From NCBI GenBank assembly GCA_024196135.1, contig JAMQCK010001004.1:1-13132 (forward strand): a stretch of 13,132 nucleotides of DNA, given 5' to 3'. This DNA is from Pleurotus ostreatus/Saccharomyces cerevisiae fusant. Its lineage: Eukaryota > Opisthokonta. The position numbers and the translations under genes were made by a program. This document shows positions 1 to 10,415 of the stretch, in pieces. The notes beneath the pieces are model-generated. The model did not search any database and was not told the origin of the DNA. It saw only the letters and a program-made list of their open reading frames with translations. How positions within the stretch are numbered: the first letter of the stretch is position 1; every line of letters begins with the position of its first letter.

Positions 1-49
1 AGTGAATGGATTAGGAGGAGAGCACGCAGGAAGGGTGGTTATAACGCAC

Positions 50-340
50 CTTGCCGCAGAAGGTGCAGGTGTATCTCGCATGCTGCGAGATCTCCATTTT
101 CTTCACCTGCTTACGCAGGGAGGCACCGTAACGCTATAGATCGTCTCAGCACACGTCCATTGTACTAAGGATCGCGCCGCTGGAGTTTGATACGCCATCC
201 CCTCAAGTCGAACGCGTCCTTCCAAAGTAAACGTTACTCACCGTACCGTACTTTCCGGTGATTCCGACCTTTTTCGTGCGCTTCGTCTGTTCGATGGTCA
301 GTCAAAGGTTCCATATACGAGCAGCATAACGACGAACCAT
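50..340 (-). CDS. RPL43: 60S ribosomal protein eL43 (L37a), 5' part, truncated by window edge
   Basis: Structural protein of the large cytosolic ribosomal subunit. Three exons are visible: 340-338 (the ATG alone), 286-242 and 133-50. Introns are 337-287 (51 nt) and 241-134 (108 nt), and a third begins at 49 with GTGCGT and leaves the window. The joined product begins [16 protein letters not shown], continues [20 protein letters not shown] and ends at TCTFCGK, 44 residues. That is the conserved N-terminal half of eL43, including the first CxxC half (C-T-F-C) of its C4 zinc ribbon; the second half lies off the left edge. The full family protein is about 92 residues. An intron directly after the start codon is a plausible arrangement for a ribosomal protein gene, and only this join gives the family N-terminus. 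Identification is very secure; the exact exon ends rest on GT/AG sites and protein continuity. Confidence 0.95.
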
Positions 341-541
341 CTTGAGGTGAAGCTTGGGGTGGTTGTGTACGACAGCGGCTGGACCTCAATCCCAATCCGG
401 ATAACGGCACCGTGAGAAGATCGGTCTGCGCCAGCTATGCAGCTGTCCGGCAAAGTCCGTAGAGCCACTTTGCGCACGTGCATGTTGAACTTCGTCACGC
501 GTCTCGGCCCTTGCCGCATTCAATCAACATTGAACAGACAG

Positions 542-590
542 CTCGCGATTCCAGTCTATACAGTACTCGCGCTAACTCGCGGATCGCGAT
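542..590. promoter_or_regulatory. CTCGCG/ATCGCGAT motif cluster upstream of RPL43
   Basis: CTCGCG occurs three times (542-547, 566-571, 576-581), followed by the palindrome ATCGCGAT (583-590). The cluster lies about 200-250 bp upstream of the RPL43 start codon and just downstream of the copy 1 stop codon. A further ACGCGT palindrome lies near 497. A dense group of CGCG-containing motifs in the short promoter of a highly expressed gene suggests binding sites for an activator. This is inference from position and repetition only; I do not recognise a named factor. Confidence 0.35.
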
Positions 591-640
591 GACATTTCCA
601 AAATTCCATAGGCTACGGATTGACCCCACTTCTTCCCTCG

Positions 641-1081
641 CTAGTCCTCAATGTTCTCCGGCTTCTGGACTTCCTCAACTTCAAAGACCTTCTTCACCAG
701 CCCTACACCGCGCTCCCACTCGTCCCATTCCACGTCGCTGGAAATATCCAAGCCCTCGTCGCCCATAAAATGGTGCATCTGCAGCAGCACAGCCTGCAAC
801 ACGATGTCGAAAGAGTGGTAGACAGACTTGCAACAGTCGAATCCCCTTTTGTTGCGCTGCAAAATCACGTTCTCCGCCTCCTCGACAGCATCGTTGATCA
901 CGACGTAGTGGTCCTTGAACCGGACGTCGACGCAGGGCTGCGTTCGGCCCTTGCGAAACCCCATGCTCTCGGGGTGCGCTTGGACGTAGTCGACGATGCG
1001 GTGAATGTCGCCGACGACGTCGTCCCAGACGCTCGTCCATTTTTCGCTGTTCTTGATGGTCCAGTAGTGCGTGTCGCCCAT
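641..1081 (-). CDS. Hypothetical protein, copy 1 of a small paralogous family (146 aa)
   Basis: An intact single-exon frame from ATG (1081-1079) to TAG (643-641). I do not recognise the family. The protein begins MGDTHYWTIKNSEKWTSVWD and is rich in Trp, Asp and His. It has no signal peptide and no membrane segment. A conserved core (LQAVLLQMHH, then MGDEGLDISS) is followed by an acidic, Trp-containing tail. It is real because a second copy at 10489-11381 matches over nearly the whole length, and differences over the first ~120 coding bases are few and mostly synonymous, a sign of selection on the protein. A conserved TATA box lies about 100 bp upstream of the ATG. Compared with copy 2 it has about five extra residues near GRTQPCVDVRF, and its C-terminus is shorter (PENIED). 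Function unknown. Confidence 0.8.
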   Translation of the reverse strand: MGDTHYWTIKNSEKWTSVWDDVVGDIHRIVDYVQAHPESMGFRKGRTQPCVDVRFKDHYVVINDAVEEAENVILQRNKRGFDCCKSVYHSFDIVLQAVLLQMHHFMGDEGLDISSDVEWDEWERGVGLVKKVFEVEEVQKPENIED

Positions 1082-1180
1082 GATGTGCGAGACTCGTGTA
1101 ACGTCGAGAGAAAGGTGGTTGGTGAGGTGATGAAGAGGAGACCGACTCGAAGTTGCTGCTCATTGCCACTCTGCGCGACC

Positions 1181-1190
1181 TAGATATAGG
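1181..1190 (-). promoter_or_regulatory. TATA box of copy 1
   Basis: The minus strand reads CCTATATCTA about 100 bp upstream of the copy 1 ATG. The same ten bases, with matching neighbours, occur at the equivalent position upstream of copy 2 (11477-11487). A shared block just before the ATG (minus strand CGACGTTACACGAGT) is also conserved between the two copies. Conservation of the non-coding sequence supports both the start codon and the core promoter. Confidence 0.65.
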
Positions 1191-1548
1191 GACTCGTCGA
1201 CCCAGAGTCACGATCTTCGCGACCGTCGCTACCGTCGGGACCGACGGATTCCCGGTTCAAACGGAAAGCGCAGTTCGCTTCCTCGGACTCGCTATGCTCC
1301 TTTACGTCTGGGCCGACCTGCACTTGCGAACTTACGTCCAAACGGTTAGGGTGCAGAATGACTCAAGCCACGTCCGACTCTGGCTTGTTCGCCATGCATG
1401 ACAATGGCGCAGCGTTCAATCGCAAAACGAAGTGTCCATGTAGTGCTCCAGGCCGTACATAAGTACAAGATTTTGTGTTGGATACAATATCAATACAACG
1501 AACGTCAACAATGTTCGAGTTCATTGACAGCTAGCAACGATTCCACGT
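1191..1548. other. Intergenic: helicase 3' flank and copy 1 upstream region
   Basis: About 360 bp with no gene I can support. It should hold the 3' UTR and poly(A) region of the helicase gene, which reads leftward and stops at 1549, and upstream promoter DNA of copy 1. An AT-rich stretch at about 1465-1500 (minus strand TTGTATTGATATTGTATCC) is the best candidate for the helicase polyadenylation region. The short frames here show no homology or motif. Confidence 0.5.
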
Positions 1549-4500
1549 TCAAGCCCCCTGTCCCCACTCCCAGTGCGGGTCGCGACCACCCTGTTCCCTC
1601 GCAATATTCTCGTACTCCATCGCACGCGTATTCGACGAATGCAGTCGATGATCTGTCCCTCCGATGGGGGAGTTGCATTCGGGGCATCTGGCCGCTTGCG
1701 TGGCTCCGCCGCACTGAAAACGAGAGTCAGCAACGATAGTTCGTCACCTTGGCGTACTGCACGCACCTCGGTAATGACGAACGTGTGTCCGTTCTCGCAG
1801 TTGTAGAAGTGTCCGCGGTAGCCTATTGAAAGTCGGAACATCATGAATCACGACCGTTTCGACGTAGGCAAATAAATTAAAGACTTACCGAAGGCGAGTG
1901 CCCGAACAATGTCTGCCATCTCCGATGTCGACAATGGCACGTATGCAGCGTCCTTCTCAATATGCACTGCTAGGTTGGCAAGCTCCTGCGCATACTTGTC
2001 GGCTTTCGCAGAGCAGTTCTCGCGGAACCAGGCTCGCTCCCTCCGCTCCTCCACGCCATTTTCCGTTGGCCTGAGAGATATGTAGTCTTCCTCGGCTTCG
2101 TAGATGGCATTGCGCACGGAGGCCTCCGAGTCCCCAATGTCCTTGACAAGGGCCTGGCGATCCGCGCCGTGGTACTTGCCCTCGCGACGAAGCGTGTCGC
2201 GGCGGACGAAGATCTGAGAGCGGAACATCTCCATGTGCACACGGAGCATGAGCACGACGCATCGCACGGCCTGCCTCGACGCGCAGGACTCGTTCGCCAT
2301 GTTCAAGGCATTCGACGCGTCTGTGTAGCAACTCTGGTACAGCAGCTCGATGTACTTGACCCACGCGCGGCGATGCCCATTTCTTTGCGGGTCGGCGCTG
2401 ACGACATTCTTGATCGAACCGTACCGCGCGAAGGCGACCTGGGCGATCCGCAAGCGAAGTTCGATAGAGTACATGAAGGCATCGACTTGGAAGCGAGTGT
2501 CGGCCTTGTGCGGCGGCTGCCCGATCTTCTTGTTGACGATGCGCATGGCGTCCGGTTCGGGAGTGCTCGAAGTGCCTGTACGAAGGATATCCTCCAGCTC
2601 AAGTCGGTACAAGGTGGCGAGCGCTGCTTGATAAGTCTGCACATGCGGGCCTCTTGTCCGAGCGACGTCTGCGATACGCTTGTACGCGTCCGTCAGCGGC
2701 TTGACGACCTTCCTCCATTCCTGCGACTGAGCACCGCCGAAGCCTCTATTCGTCGTCACGTCGAGCAGAGCATGCGGAGCCGGTTCGTCCGCGCTTGCGT
2801 TGTTGAAGGCCTCACTCCACGTGAGTAGAGTCGTTTCAAGTTCAGGACCTGTCTTGACGACCGAATCATACTTGATGGTACTGACACCGTCCTCGAATTC
2901 GGCGATACGGGCGTCGAGGGCGGCGATGTCCTTCATTGCAGCATTAAGCGCTTTCGACATCGAGCTGGCGACGTTCCGTTCGAGGACGTCGAGGTACGCG
3001 CGCTTGACGATGCGCCCATAGCGCAAAGCAGTGATAGGACCTCGACATGTCGGACATGACGGCGGTGTCTGGTAATTGATGGGCGGAGCCTTGACATCAA
3101 CATAGCACGCCACGGCGCCAGTCCTAGGGTCAAGCTCGGCTTCGTAAAACGAGGACATCTGGCAATGCCCATCTAGCGTTTCCACGGTGAAGATATGGCC
3201 GCATGCGAGTGTGATGATGCGCTGGTCGAGGCTGTCTGACGAGAGGTCCAGCTCTGCGATGGTCGCGCCCATGATGAGATCGACAGTGGCCATCTTCTTG
3301 TCGGCCGACATGCACTCGATGCATCTTTGGCTAGAGCACGGTTCGCCGCAAACTGTGATTGATATATCAGAATATTAGAATTATCGTGCTCAAAGGTTTA
3401 AAGCTTACTCGAGGGACACATATGACCACAAGCGAGTTCATACGGACAAGGAAGGTCACAAGGAAGCCGAGAACAGATCTGCGATAGTGGAATTAGGTAG
3501 AGGAGTAAGGAGATCGAGGAACCACATACCGAGCCACAAGGCACCGGGCAGGCCTGGTGCGGACAAACCCATGAACAGCTCTCCATGCAGGGTGGACAAG
3601 GTTCGGAGCACGGCCTTCTGCAGTCACGATGAGCGCAACGCATCCAGCACTGCTCGCTGCAGGCGTCATTGCACTCGTGATCATGAGAACAAGGCAGGCC
3701 ACAGCGGTGCTGACAGTACAGAAGACGCTCGCATGGATGGCTTTGATGGCTGGTGCGCTTGATACGGACGACAGATCCCGGGGCCGTAAGCTCGCGACAC
3801 TGGAAGCATTGCGCTGTGCATTTGCGAGAACAGCAAGACATCTCGCCTCCGCAAACTGCCTTGCAGGGAACGTTCGCGGGGTCTTGGTGGCACTCCAGAG
3901 TTACGACGTGCTCGCAACGCGTGAACTGCTTCTTCACCGACACCTTGCACTTGATGGAGCTGAGGTTCTCCATTTCGTGACTTTATGTTTGTGGTTAGTA
4001 AGACGTGCGTTGGTGAAATGATGGTACGAGGTTCCCTTACCATTGTATCCGCTTTGCAACATGACCGCACGGGAGCTTGACGTTGTAGATGGGGAACATG
4101 CACTGCTCGCACTCTTGTCCACACTGCAGAGGGCACGGATGCTGGCGAGGGCACTTGATGCGCGGGCAGGGCATGGTGCATCTCATTCGACTGTGTAGTT
4201 CGAGATCGGGATGGCACTGTGCGGCAATTAATTGCGGAATATGTCGCTCGCGACATCACTTACGACGGACTGGCACGTATGTCCGCACTTGAGCTGATGG
4301 TCACAGCGTGCAAGGCAACCGCCTTCGGGAGCTTCCAATGGGAGTTGGCCGGGCGAGTCGATGTTGCGCGTTACGTCCGGATGCCGCGGGCATACGATGG
4401 GTAGTGCGGGTCCGACTTGGCCCCTGGTCTCCATCTCGTCCAGTATCGATGCCCATGTAGCGTTATGTCGCAGGTTCGCAGCATTTCCGAGAATATATTG

Positions 4501-7500
4501 GCCATGCTTCGCTCTCGACAGAGCCACATTGACACGATTGATGACTCTCAGGAAGCCTATTGGCGAGTCACCCGCAAAGTCTCCAGAGTTCCTGACGAGA
4601 GAGACGATGACAATCTTAGCCTCCTCGCCTTGAAATGTGTCAACAGTCCCCAGTCGTATCTAAGCGCAGTCATCAGCAAAGTTAAAAAATAGAGCCTCAC
4701 AACTTACATGTTTCGCGATTTGCACGTTTTCGAAGGACTCCTGCTCTTCGGCCACCTCCTCGCCTTCCGCTTGCTGCGCCAGTTGTTCCCTGTCGCGCTC
4801 GTCCAGGGTGACTGCCAGTCGCGCGTCTTTCAGGGCGGCGCGTACTTTCTGCAGCTGCCCAAGATATGCACATAAAACGGCAATGTCGCCCTTGCCCGTG
4901 TACGGCCCCTGCTTGAGGAAGTATACGACAAGATCTCGGATCATCTCCACCTAGGTAGACCAATCAAAATCGGCATTCGTGAGAAAAGGGGCCTGAGATT
5001 CACCTCGAACATGTTATGCTTTGAAACAGAGTCCTTGTCGCCGTTTTCCTGGTGAGTATGTGTGAGGAAGAAGACATTTTGCCGCATGCCCTGCACGTCA
5101 GGGTAATCCTGCACCAAGGGATGGTCGGTCAGAGTCGGGTACAGAATGAGCCTGGAGAAGAAATATCAGTCATCCTCGATTGGCCACAAATCGTCAGCCA
5201 TACCTTGGGAAGTCCGCAATTTGCGAACGCATCCGTCTTTGGACGTTAATCAAGGACATGGGCGCGCCGTTGTCGGAAAGACGTTCCATCAAAGACCGAT
5301 CGAATCTGTAGATACGACTCCCGATCGGGTGGTCCATCGACAGACCTGCAGAACGAAGCATTGAGTATGAGGCAGCGCGAAGTAATGTTCAGCTTACGAT
5401 AGGTTGCTAACGTCGGGCGCAACTGTTGCGGGTCGCCGATCTCGATCAAATGCTGCACTGTGAGTAGGCAGATGCCCCTCGATGAGAACAAGAGCATCGG
5501 CGTGCTTGACATCTTGCTTACCCGATGGCACGAGGGACGCGAGGATATGGGACTCCAAGACTTGACCAGCCTCTTCGACCATGAGGACCTTTGGTGATAT
5601 AGCCTGTACACGTACCGTCAGGCGACCTTCACTACCGCAAAAAAGAAAACCCACGTTGAGAAGGGACACCAGCTTAGCAGCGCCTGAAGGTACGTTCGTG
5701 AGCATGGTGTCCACATCACCTGTAAACAGGACAGACTGACCTGTGGTAGTGCAACCAATGAGTTCTGTGCGACGCAATAGCTCCCGGCGAGCCTACCAAA
5801 GGATATCAATCAGCGAGGAGCAACCTCTGAGTTGTATCAGGCGCACCTCATTCTTGACGTTCTCGTAGTTTTGGCAGGCTTCCAGATAGCGCACCCGCGA
5901 GTGCTCGAACTCCTCTAGATTCGCAGCATATGCAAGTCGCCGAACCTCGTCCTCCCAGTTCTCAAACAGACGCCACCGGTCTGCCAACGGTAGAGACCAA
6001 GGATTGATGGTTGCAAGATGTGCCAGACTGCGGGGTTTTGAGGTAGAGACCGGCAGCGAAGGAATCATGTCGCCGTATCCAATGGATGAGAAGAACACCT
6101 TGCGAGGGTCTGGTGGGACCTCGGCGCCGTCAGCATCCACAGGAGTAGGCGAGGGGGTGATAAACTTGAGGTCACAACCTCTGCACCAGTATTCAACCAG
6201 CGTATCGGGAACGCCCGTGGCGACTGCCTTGCCTCCTTTGCCGACTTCGGTGAATGCGCCTTCATCCGCTTCCTCCTTCATCTGATACTCGTGCAGCGAC
6301 TGTATCCAGGAAGGTGCTTCCTCGTCGAACCTTTGCGCTATTGCGGGCTCGTGAAGTCCGAGATACTCCATGATCTTCGTCCAGTGGACCTCCTTCACTT
6401 GCATCGAGTCCAACACGTCGTCCATGTCCCGCTGGGCATCCTTCATAAGGAAAAACTCTCGCTGAATGGTTCTATGCAGCAACGTCTTGTCGGCGGTCCT
6501 TTCCAATTCTCCGAGGTTGTATTGCGAGATCACTTCGTCCGTGGATCGAGAGCCGAGGCGAACGATGCTCTTGCTTATGCCGTCGTCGACAATGGACTTC
6601 AACATGTGGTCCAAAGCATGGTTTGTGAAGGCGATCAACACTGGAGGTGATAAGTCTTAGCGTGCCCTACTGATCGAACGTGTGGTGACTTACCGATAGG
6701 ACGAATCTTGTTCTTGAAAAGGACGCGTATCAGCTCCTTGCCGGTGAAGCTCTGCGCAGCAGGTCAGCTCGCTGCAGTCAATGCATCACAGGAGTAAGCC
6801 CACCTTTCCCGTACCCGGTGGACTAGATCAAATTTCATGAGCGTGACAGTCCATACAGATGCAGTGATTGAGCTTACCCTTGTATCAAACTGATCTCCCT
6901 TGTCAATGCGTCGACCACCGACTCCGCCTGAGAGCGGTCTAAGATGCTCCCGTCGATGAGCTGTTGTCGCACCCGAGCGATCGAGCTTGGGCTCTGCGTC
7001 TGCAGATCCTCGACAGCCTTGCCCCGCCGCATCAAACACGACAAGTTGAACTTGAAGCCCGGCGCTCGCGTGTATCGTGGCGGTGGCACTACAATCCCTG
7101 CCAAGCTTCCCTCGCGCGCGATGTAATCCGAAAACGGGATGGCCGTCGGCTCCACTGTCTGCAGCGTCTCCAGGAACGGGCGGACGGACTCGAACAGGAC
7201 GTTGTTGTCGATGAGGAATGCGTATTTGCCGTTGGCGGGGTCCGATATTTTCTCGCCGCGCAGCGCGTAGAGCTCGATTTCGGCATCGAAGAACGCGATG
7301 CGCACCTCGACGCGCGTCGCGTCCACCTTGGCAGACTGGCCGATCTCGTCGCCCTTGGACTGAAGCGTGCCCAAGAACATCCGTGTCTCGTCTCGCGAGG
7401 ATATGACGAGGGCGACCAGATTGCCGTCTGACAATCGCCGAGCATGCTCCCAATATTCCGCGCGTTTCGCCGCCTTTTTGTCCCGCGCCGCACCAGCAGG

Positions 7501-9536
7501 CGCATCGACGCGCAGACCGACCGTCAGCTTCTGACGCTGTGTCTTTGTCGGCGCGAACTCCGCGTTCGAGTATAGATGGAAGAAGACGGAGTCCTGCCCG
7601 CTGCTTCGGTACGTCCCTCCGCCGCCACTCAACAAGGTGGCGAGCTGAGACTGCTTCGCCTTGCCCTTCTTCTTGCCACTTTGCTTGGGGGCGGCTCGAA
7701 TCTCGTGCAGATCGTTCATCACAACGTTCACGGACTGACGCACGGTGAAGCTGGTCGGAGCGCTGGTCAGTACGTAGCGCGAGCCGAGTAGCACCGAGCA
7801 GCTCACATCATCTCCTCTCGCAGAAGGCGGAACTGGATGTCGAGGTGTTTTTGCATTGAGTTCGCCGGCAAGTGATGCGGCGCGTCCGGTACGAAGCATG
7901 GCAGATACGGTTCCACGGGACAGTTGAGCTCGTTGTGCGTGGGCGCGATGCGGATGTCTTGAATGGCCGCCCAGTCGTTGTCGTGGCGTGACCCGCCCTC
8001 GCGCAGCTCGCCTGGGGCCTCGTACACTTGTGTCAACTGCGCAACGAGCGCATCCTGCTTCTGCGCCCGGGAGATTCCCTTCTGGCGCTCTGGCCGCCTC
8101 TGCTTCTCTGCGATACCGTACTCGCGGCGCACGACGGAGAGCAGACGATCTACGTCTTGGCCGATATGCGCGAGAGTAGGAGCACGTATCTCGGGCGGAC
8201 TCGAGGTGATGGGGTCGACGAAGGTGCCCCTGTTGACGCCGTCGCGCCAGATGATGAACCATGAAGAGAGGTCCTCGACGAAGGTGAGGATTTGGGGATT
8301 CTCCCGGATGACATTCCGGAAGCGGGAGAAAAACCTGTAATGACACCATCAGCGGGGACTAGCGATCAAAAACCTGTCAGTACGCACTCGCTGTAGAAGG
8401 TGGTCAACACCTCGAAGACGACAATGCCGTCCAGGCTTCCCCCGCCCGATCCCCCGGCGCCCGACCAGTTTCGTGCTTGAATCAGTCTCTCGAGATTGGC
8501 CGAAATCGTGTTGTGTATCCTCTCGTAGTTGTTTTTGACGACTGAGAAAAGCTTGCTAGATGGAAGGATGCCGGTGTCAGCGAGAGAAATTTGACAGAGA
8601 TGTAGCCCACTTGATGTTTTGCGAGACGGTCGTCTTGTAAACCAAATCGCATGCAAAGAACTGGCGAGATGATGAATGCGTCGGCCAAGCCGTTGCTGAC
8701 GTCGTAGAGCGCACGAACCTCCAATAGCGGGAAATATCCCTTCTGGAATGACAGATTGCGGAATGTGCTTGCGCCACACGACACCGGATCCCATTGCAAT
8801 ACTTGTGCCAGGAGTAGTAGAGCGTCGCCCTGAGGAAAGTAAGTTGATGATAGAGGCTGAAGGATGTGTACGCACGTTGACGACGGTGTCAAGGAACCGC
8901 TAGTAGGGGGAATGAGCTAACGCTTTGCGACCTCGCAAGTTCGACATACCTGCGCGTTGTCTGTGTTCTAGGGTGTTGGTTAGTATCGATCAATCACCAG
9001 GTACTAGCATTCCGACGTACCCAGTGTGAATTGCGCTTGTTCACGCTCCCAAAGATGCGTATAAAGCTCTCGGCCCTCAAGGCCGAATCGAGCGCGAGCG
9101 CCTGCTGGCGTTGCAAGAAGAGCTTGAGGTGATTGTGGACCTCGCTAGGCTTCATGCCGAGGTCGGCGCTCCTCGTAGTGCCGTTGCCGATGGACATTCC
9201 TTCGACGGAGAAGAACTCGACTTCTTCTTGGGGTGCTTCCTTCTCCTCAACCCCCCTGTTCCTCTCATGGCGGAACGTGCAGTCGAAACCGCGCTCGCAG
9301 GTGCCATGGGACCAAAAGAAATCGCAGACGCGAGCGGGTGCTCGCTGAGTCTGGGGCGTCGCGGGGGCGGGGCTGCCCCTGCCTATGCCCCGACCGAAGA
9401 GTCCTCCAGACGAGCCTTGCTCGCCGCCACGTCCTCCGCGGCCCCTGCCTCGCCCGCGCTCGATATTGCTTCCCGGGCTAGCTCCGCCCCTGTTCCCCCG
9501 ATTGTTGCCTCGCCCGCCGCGAGGATGGTATGACAT
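1549..9536 (-). CDS. ZNFX1-like SF1 RNA helicase with CCCH, NF-X1, RING-like and RZ zinc-finger regions (2230 aa, 25 exons)
   Basis: Exons: 9536-9021, 8967-8950, 8899-8876, 8829-8719, 8660-8611, 8555-8388, 8334-7807, 7750-6878, 6822-6804, 6751-6694, 6640-5847, 5792-5741, 5683-5655, 5603-5522, 5457-5398, 5345-5204, 5151-5004, 4950-4708, 4659-4264, 4216-4041, 3980-3530, 3478-3409, 3352-1889, 1822-1767, 1713-1549. They sum to 6693 nt with every junction in frame; the 24 introns are 46-66 nt. Residues 1-55 are RG/RGG-rich. A CCCH finger follows (C71, C80, C86, H90). The ZNFX1-type region includes HLDIQFRLLREEM (about 459-471). Helicase motifs: P-loop GPPGTGKS (763-770), FTNHALDHM (about 793), VEEAGQ motif II (1089-1094), GDPQQLRP (1115-1122), DTFQGEE (1312-1318), INRVNVALSRAKHG (1345-1358). 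NF-X1 Cys-rich repeats run from C1420 to about 1680. A RING-like cluster follows (C1680/C1683, C1720/H1722, C1769/C1772). The RZ finger is H2162, C2166, H2170, C2177, C2186, C2189. Family knowledge: S. pombe Hrr1 and nematode/human ZNFX1 act in small-RNA silencing or RNA immunity; that role here is inferred. Start: first ATG of the open RG-rich exon. Confidence 0.93.
6804..6822 (-). other. 19-nt micro-exon encoding the helicase P-loop
   Basis: Exon 9 of the helicase gene is only 19 nt (TCCACCGGGTACGGGAAAG on the minus strand). It completes a glycine codon and encodes PPGTGK, the Walker A motif. It is flanked by introns of 55 nt (6877-6823) and 52 nt (6803-6752). Without it the reading frame is lost and so is ATP binding, so its inclusion decides whether a full helicase is made. 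Confidence 0.88.
8950..8967 (-). other. 18-nt micro-exon of the helicase gene
   Basis: Exon 2 is 18 nt (AACACAGACAACGCGCAG), encoding NTDNAQ. It lies between introns 9020-8968 and 8949-8900, and the next exon is also tiny (24 nt, encoding RFLDTVVN). Joined, they read HWNTDNAQRFLDTVVNGDAL without a stop. Being a multiple of three, this exon could be skipped without a frameshift. The call rests on splice sites and frame, with plausible but weaker family support. Confidence 0.75.
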
Positions 9537-9800
9537 GTTGCGCGTCGTAAGTAGAGTCCAAACAGAGCGCGAAAGTGGGAGATCGGATGCAAGCTGCAGG
9601 TAAGCGCCGCACGAAGGCTGCGCTGTATGGCGAATCCTAGTACAGCGGAGATAGCCGGATAGGAATGGGGTTGCGTTAGCTTGCGTGGGGGACTAACGTA
9701 CATACTTTTAGAGCTTGGCTTGTTGGCCTTCGCGATTCACTAGTACATGGCCTTCAACGCGGGGAATGAGAAGCAATACTTCCATCTCAATGTGAGCGCC

Positions 9801-9844
9801 AGCTGAGTCTGGTGAGCGAGAAAGCGGAACGTCCAGACTCAGCT
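9801..9844. repeat. Perfect 12-bp inverted repeat (hairpin)
   Basis: AGCTGAGTCTGG at 9801-9812 is exactly complementary to CCAGACTCAGCT at 9833-9844, with a 20-nt loop. It lies about 265 bp upstream of the helicase start codon. It could form an RNA hairpin in the 5' leader, be a dyad binding site, or be a remnant of a small transposon. No coding frame explains it. Confidence 0.85.
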
Positions 9845-10415
9845 TGTGTTGAATTTGCTACCGGCGACCTTGGGACGGCGTATCAACGGGCTTAACGTAC
9901 ATTCACACGTGTATGGCCAAGTCAGCCCCTGCGTAATTTTGAGGGCAATCTTGGATTTGTTCAGGTCGAGAGGAGAGGTTTGTTCGAGCTTAGCGGCAAG
10001 CACTGAGCTGCGATAGAATGGTCGATGCGAGAAGTTGACAGAGTGCGATTTCCAAGCTGAGCCTCGCGCAAATGATTGCGGCAGTTGCCGAGTCGTCGGA
10101 ATCGAACCTCAACACCACGTGCCTCCTGTGCGTGCCGTGAAAGGCCATGAAGTCCTATCTGCCGACCAGGAGACATAAGCGATTACGCACAGTCGCTATA
10201 TATGGTGAGCGTCAAATGAGCAATCGTCTGCCTTTGTATACTTCTGAACAAGGGCTACGGTGACGAGGTGGTCGTCGGAGGGTATCTCATTTCGTTCGGC
10301 ATTTGCATAGAGGACAAGCTTGTTTAACATAGCTTCATCGACATATTGTATAAGGCAGAGCGTGACAATGAGGCGCTTCAGTCGCGCACTGAGCGTGAGG
10401 CGGATGCGGGAACTA

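Noticed and set aside
620..1183. 187-codon plus-strand open frame over copy 1
   Set aside because: It is antisense to the copy 1 coding frame, which is supported by a conserved paralog and TATA box; the plus frame is a shadow of GC-rich codons.
2169..2828. 219-codon plus-strand open frame
   Set aside because: It lies antisense inside helicase exon 23, whose frame joins in phase to the NF-X1 and RZ exons; the plus frame has no recognisable motif.
7807..8349. N-terminal part of a 491-codon minus frame (8349-6874)
   Set aside because: Between 8334 and 7807 the true exon is in another frame (FSRFRNVIRENPQILTF ... HLDIQFRLLREEM). Only the part below 7750 of the long frame is coding, joined across a 56-nt intron.
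10080..10160. tRNA-like sequence on the minus strand (GGTTCGATTCC at 10108-10098)
   Set aside because: The T-loop consensus is present, but the bases on either side do not form a T-stem beyond two pairs, and no matching acceptor stem, D-arm or anticodon arm could be built.
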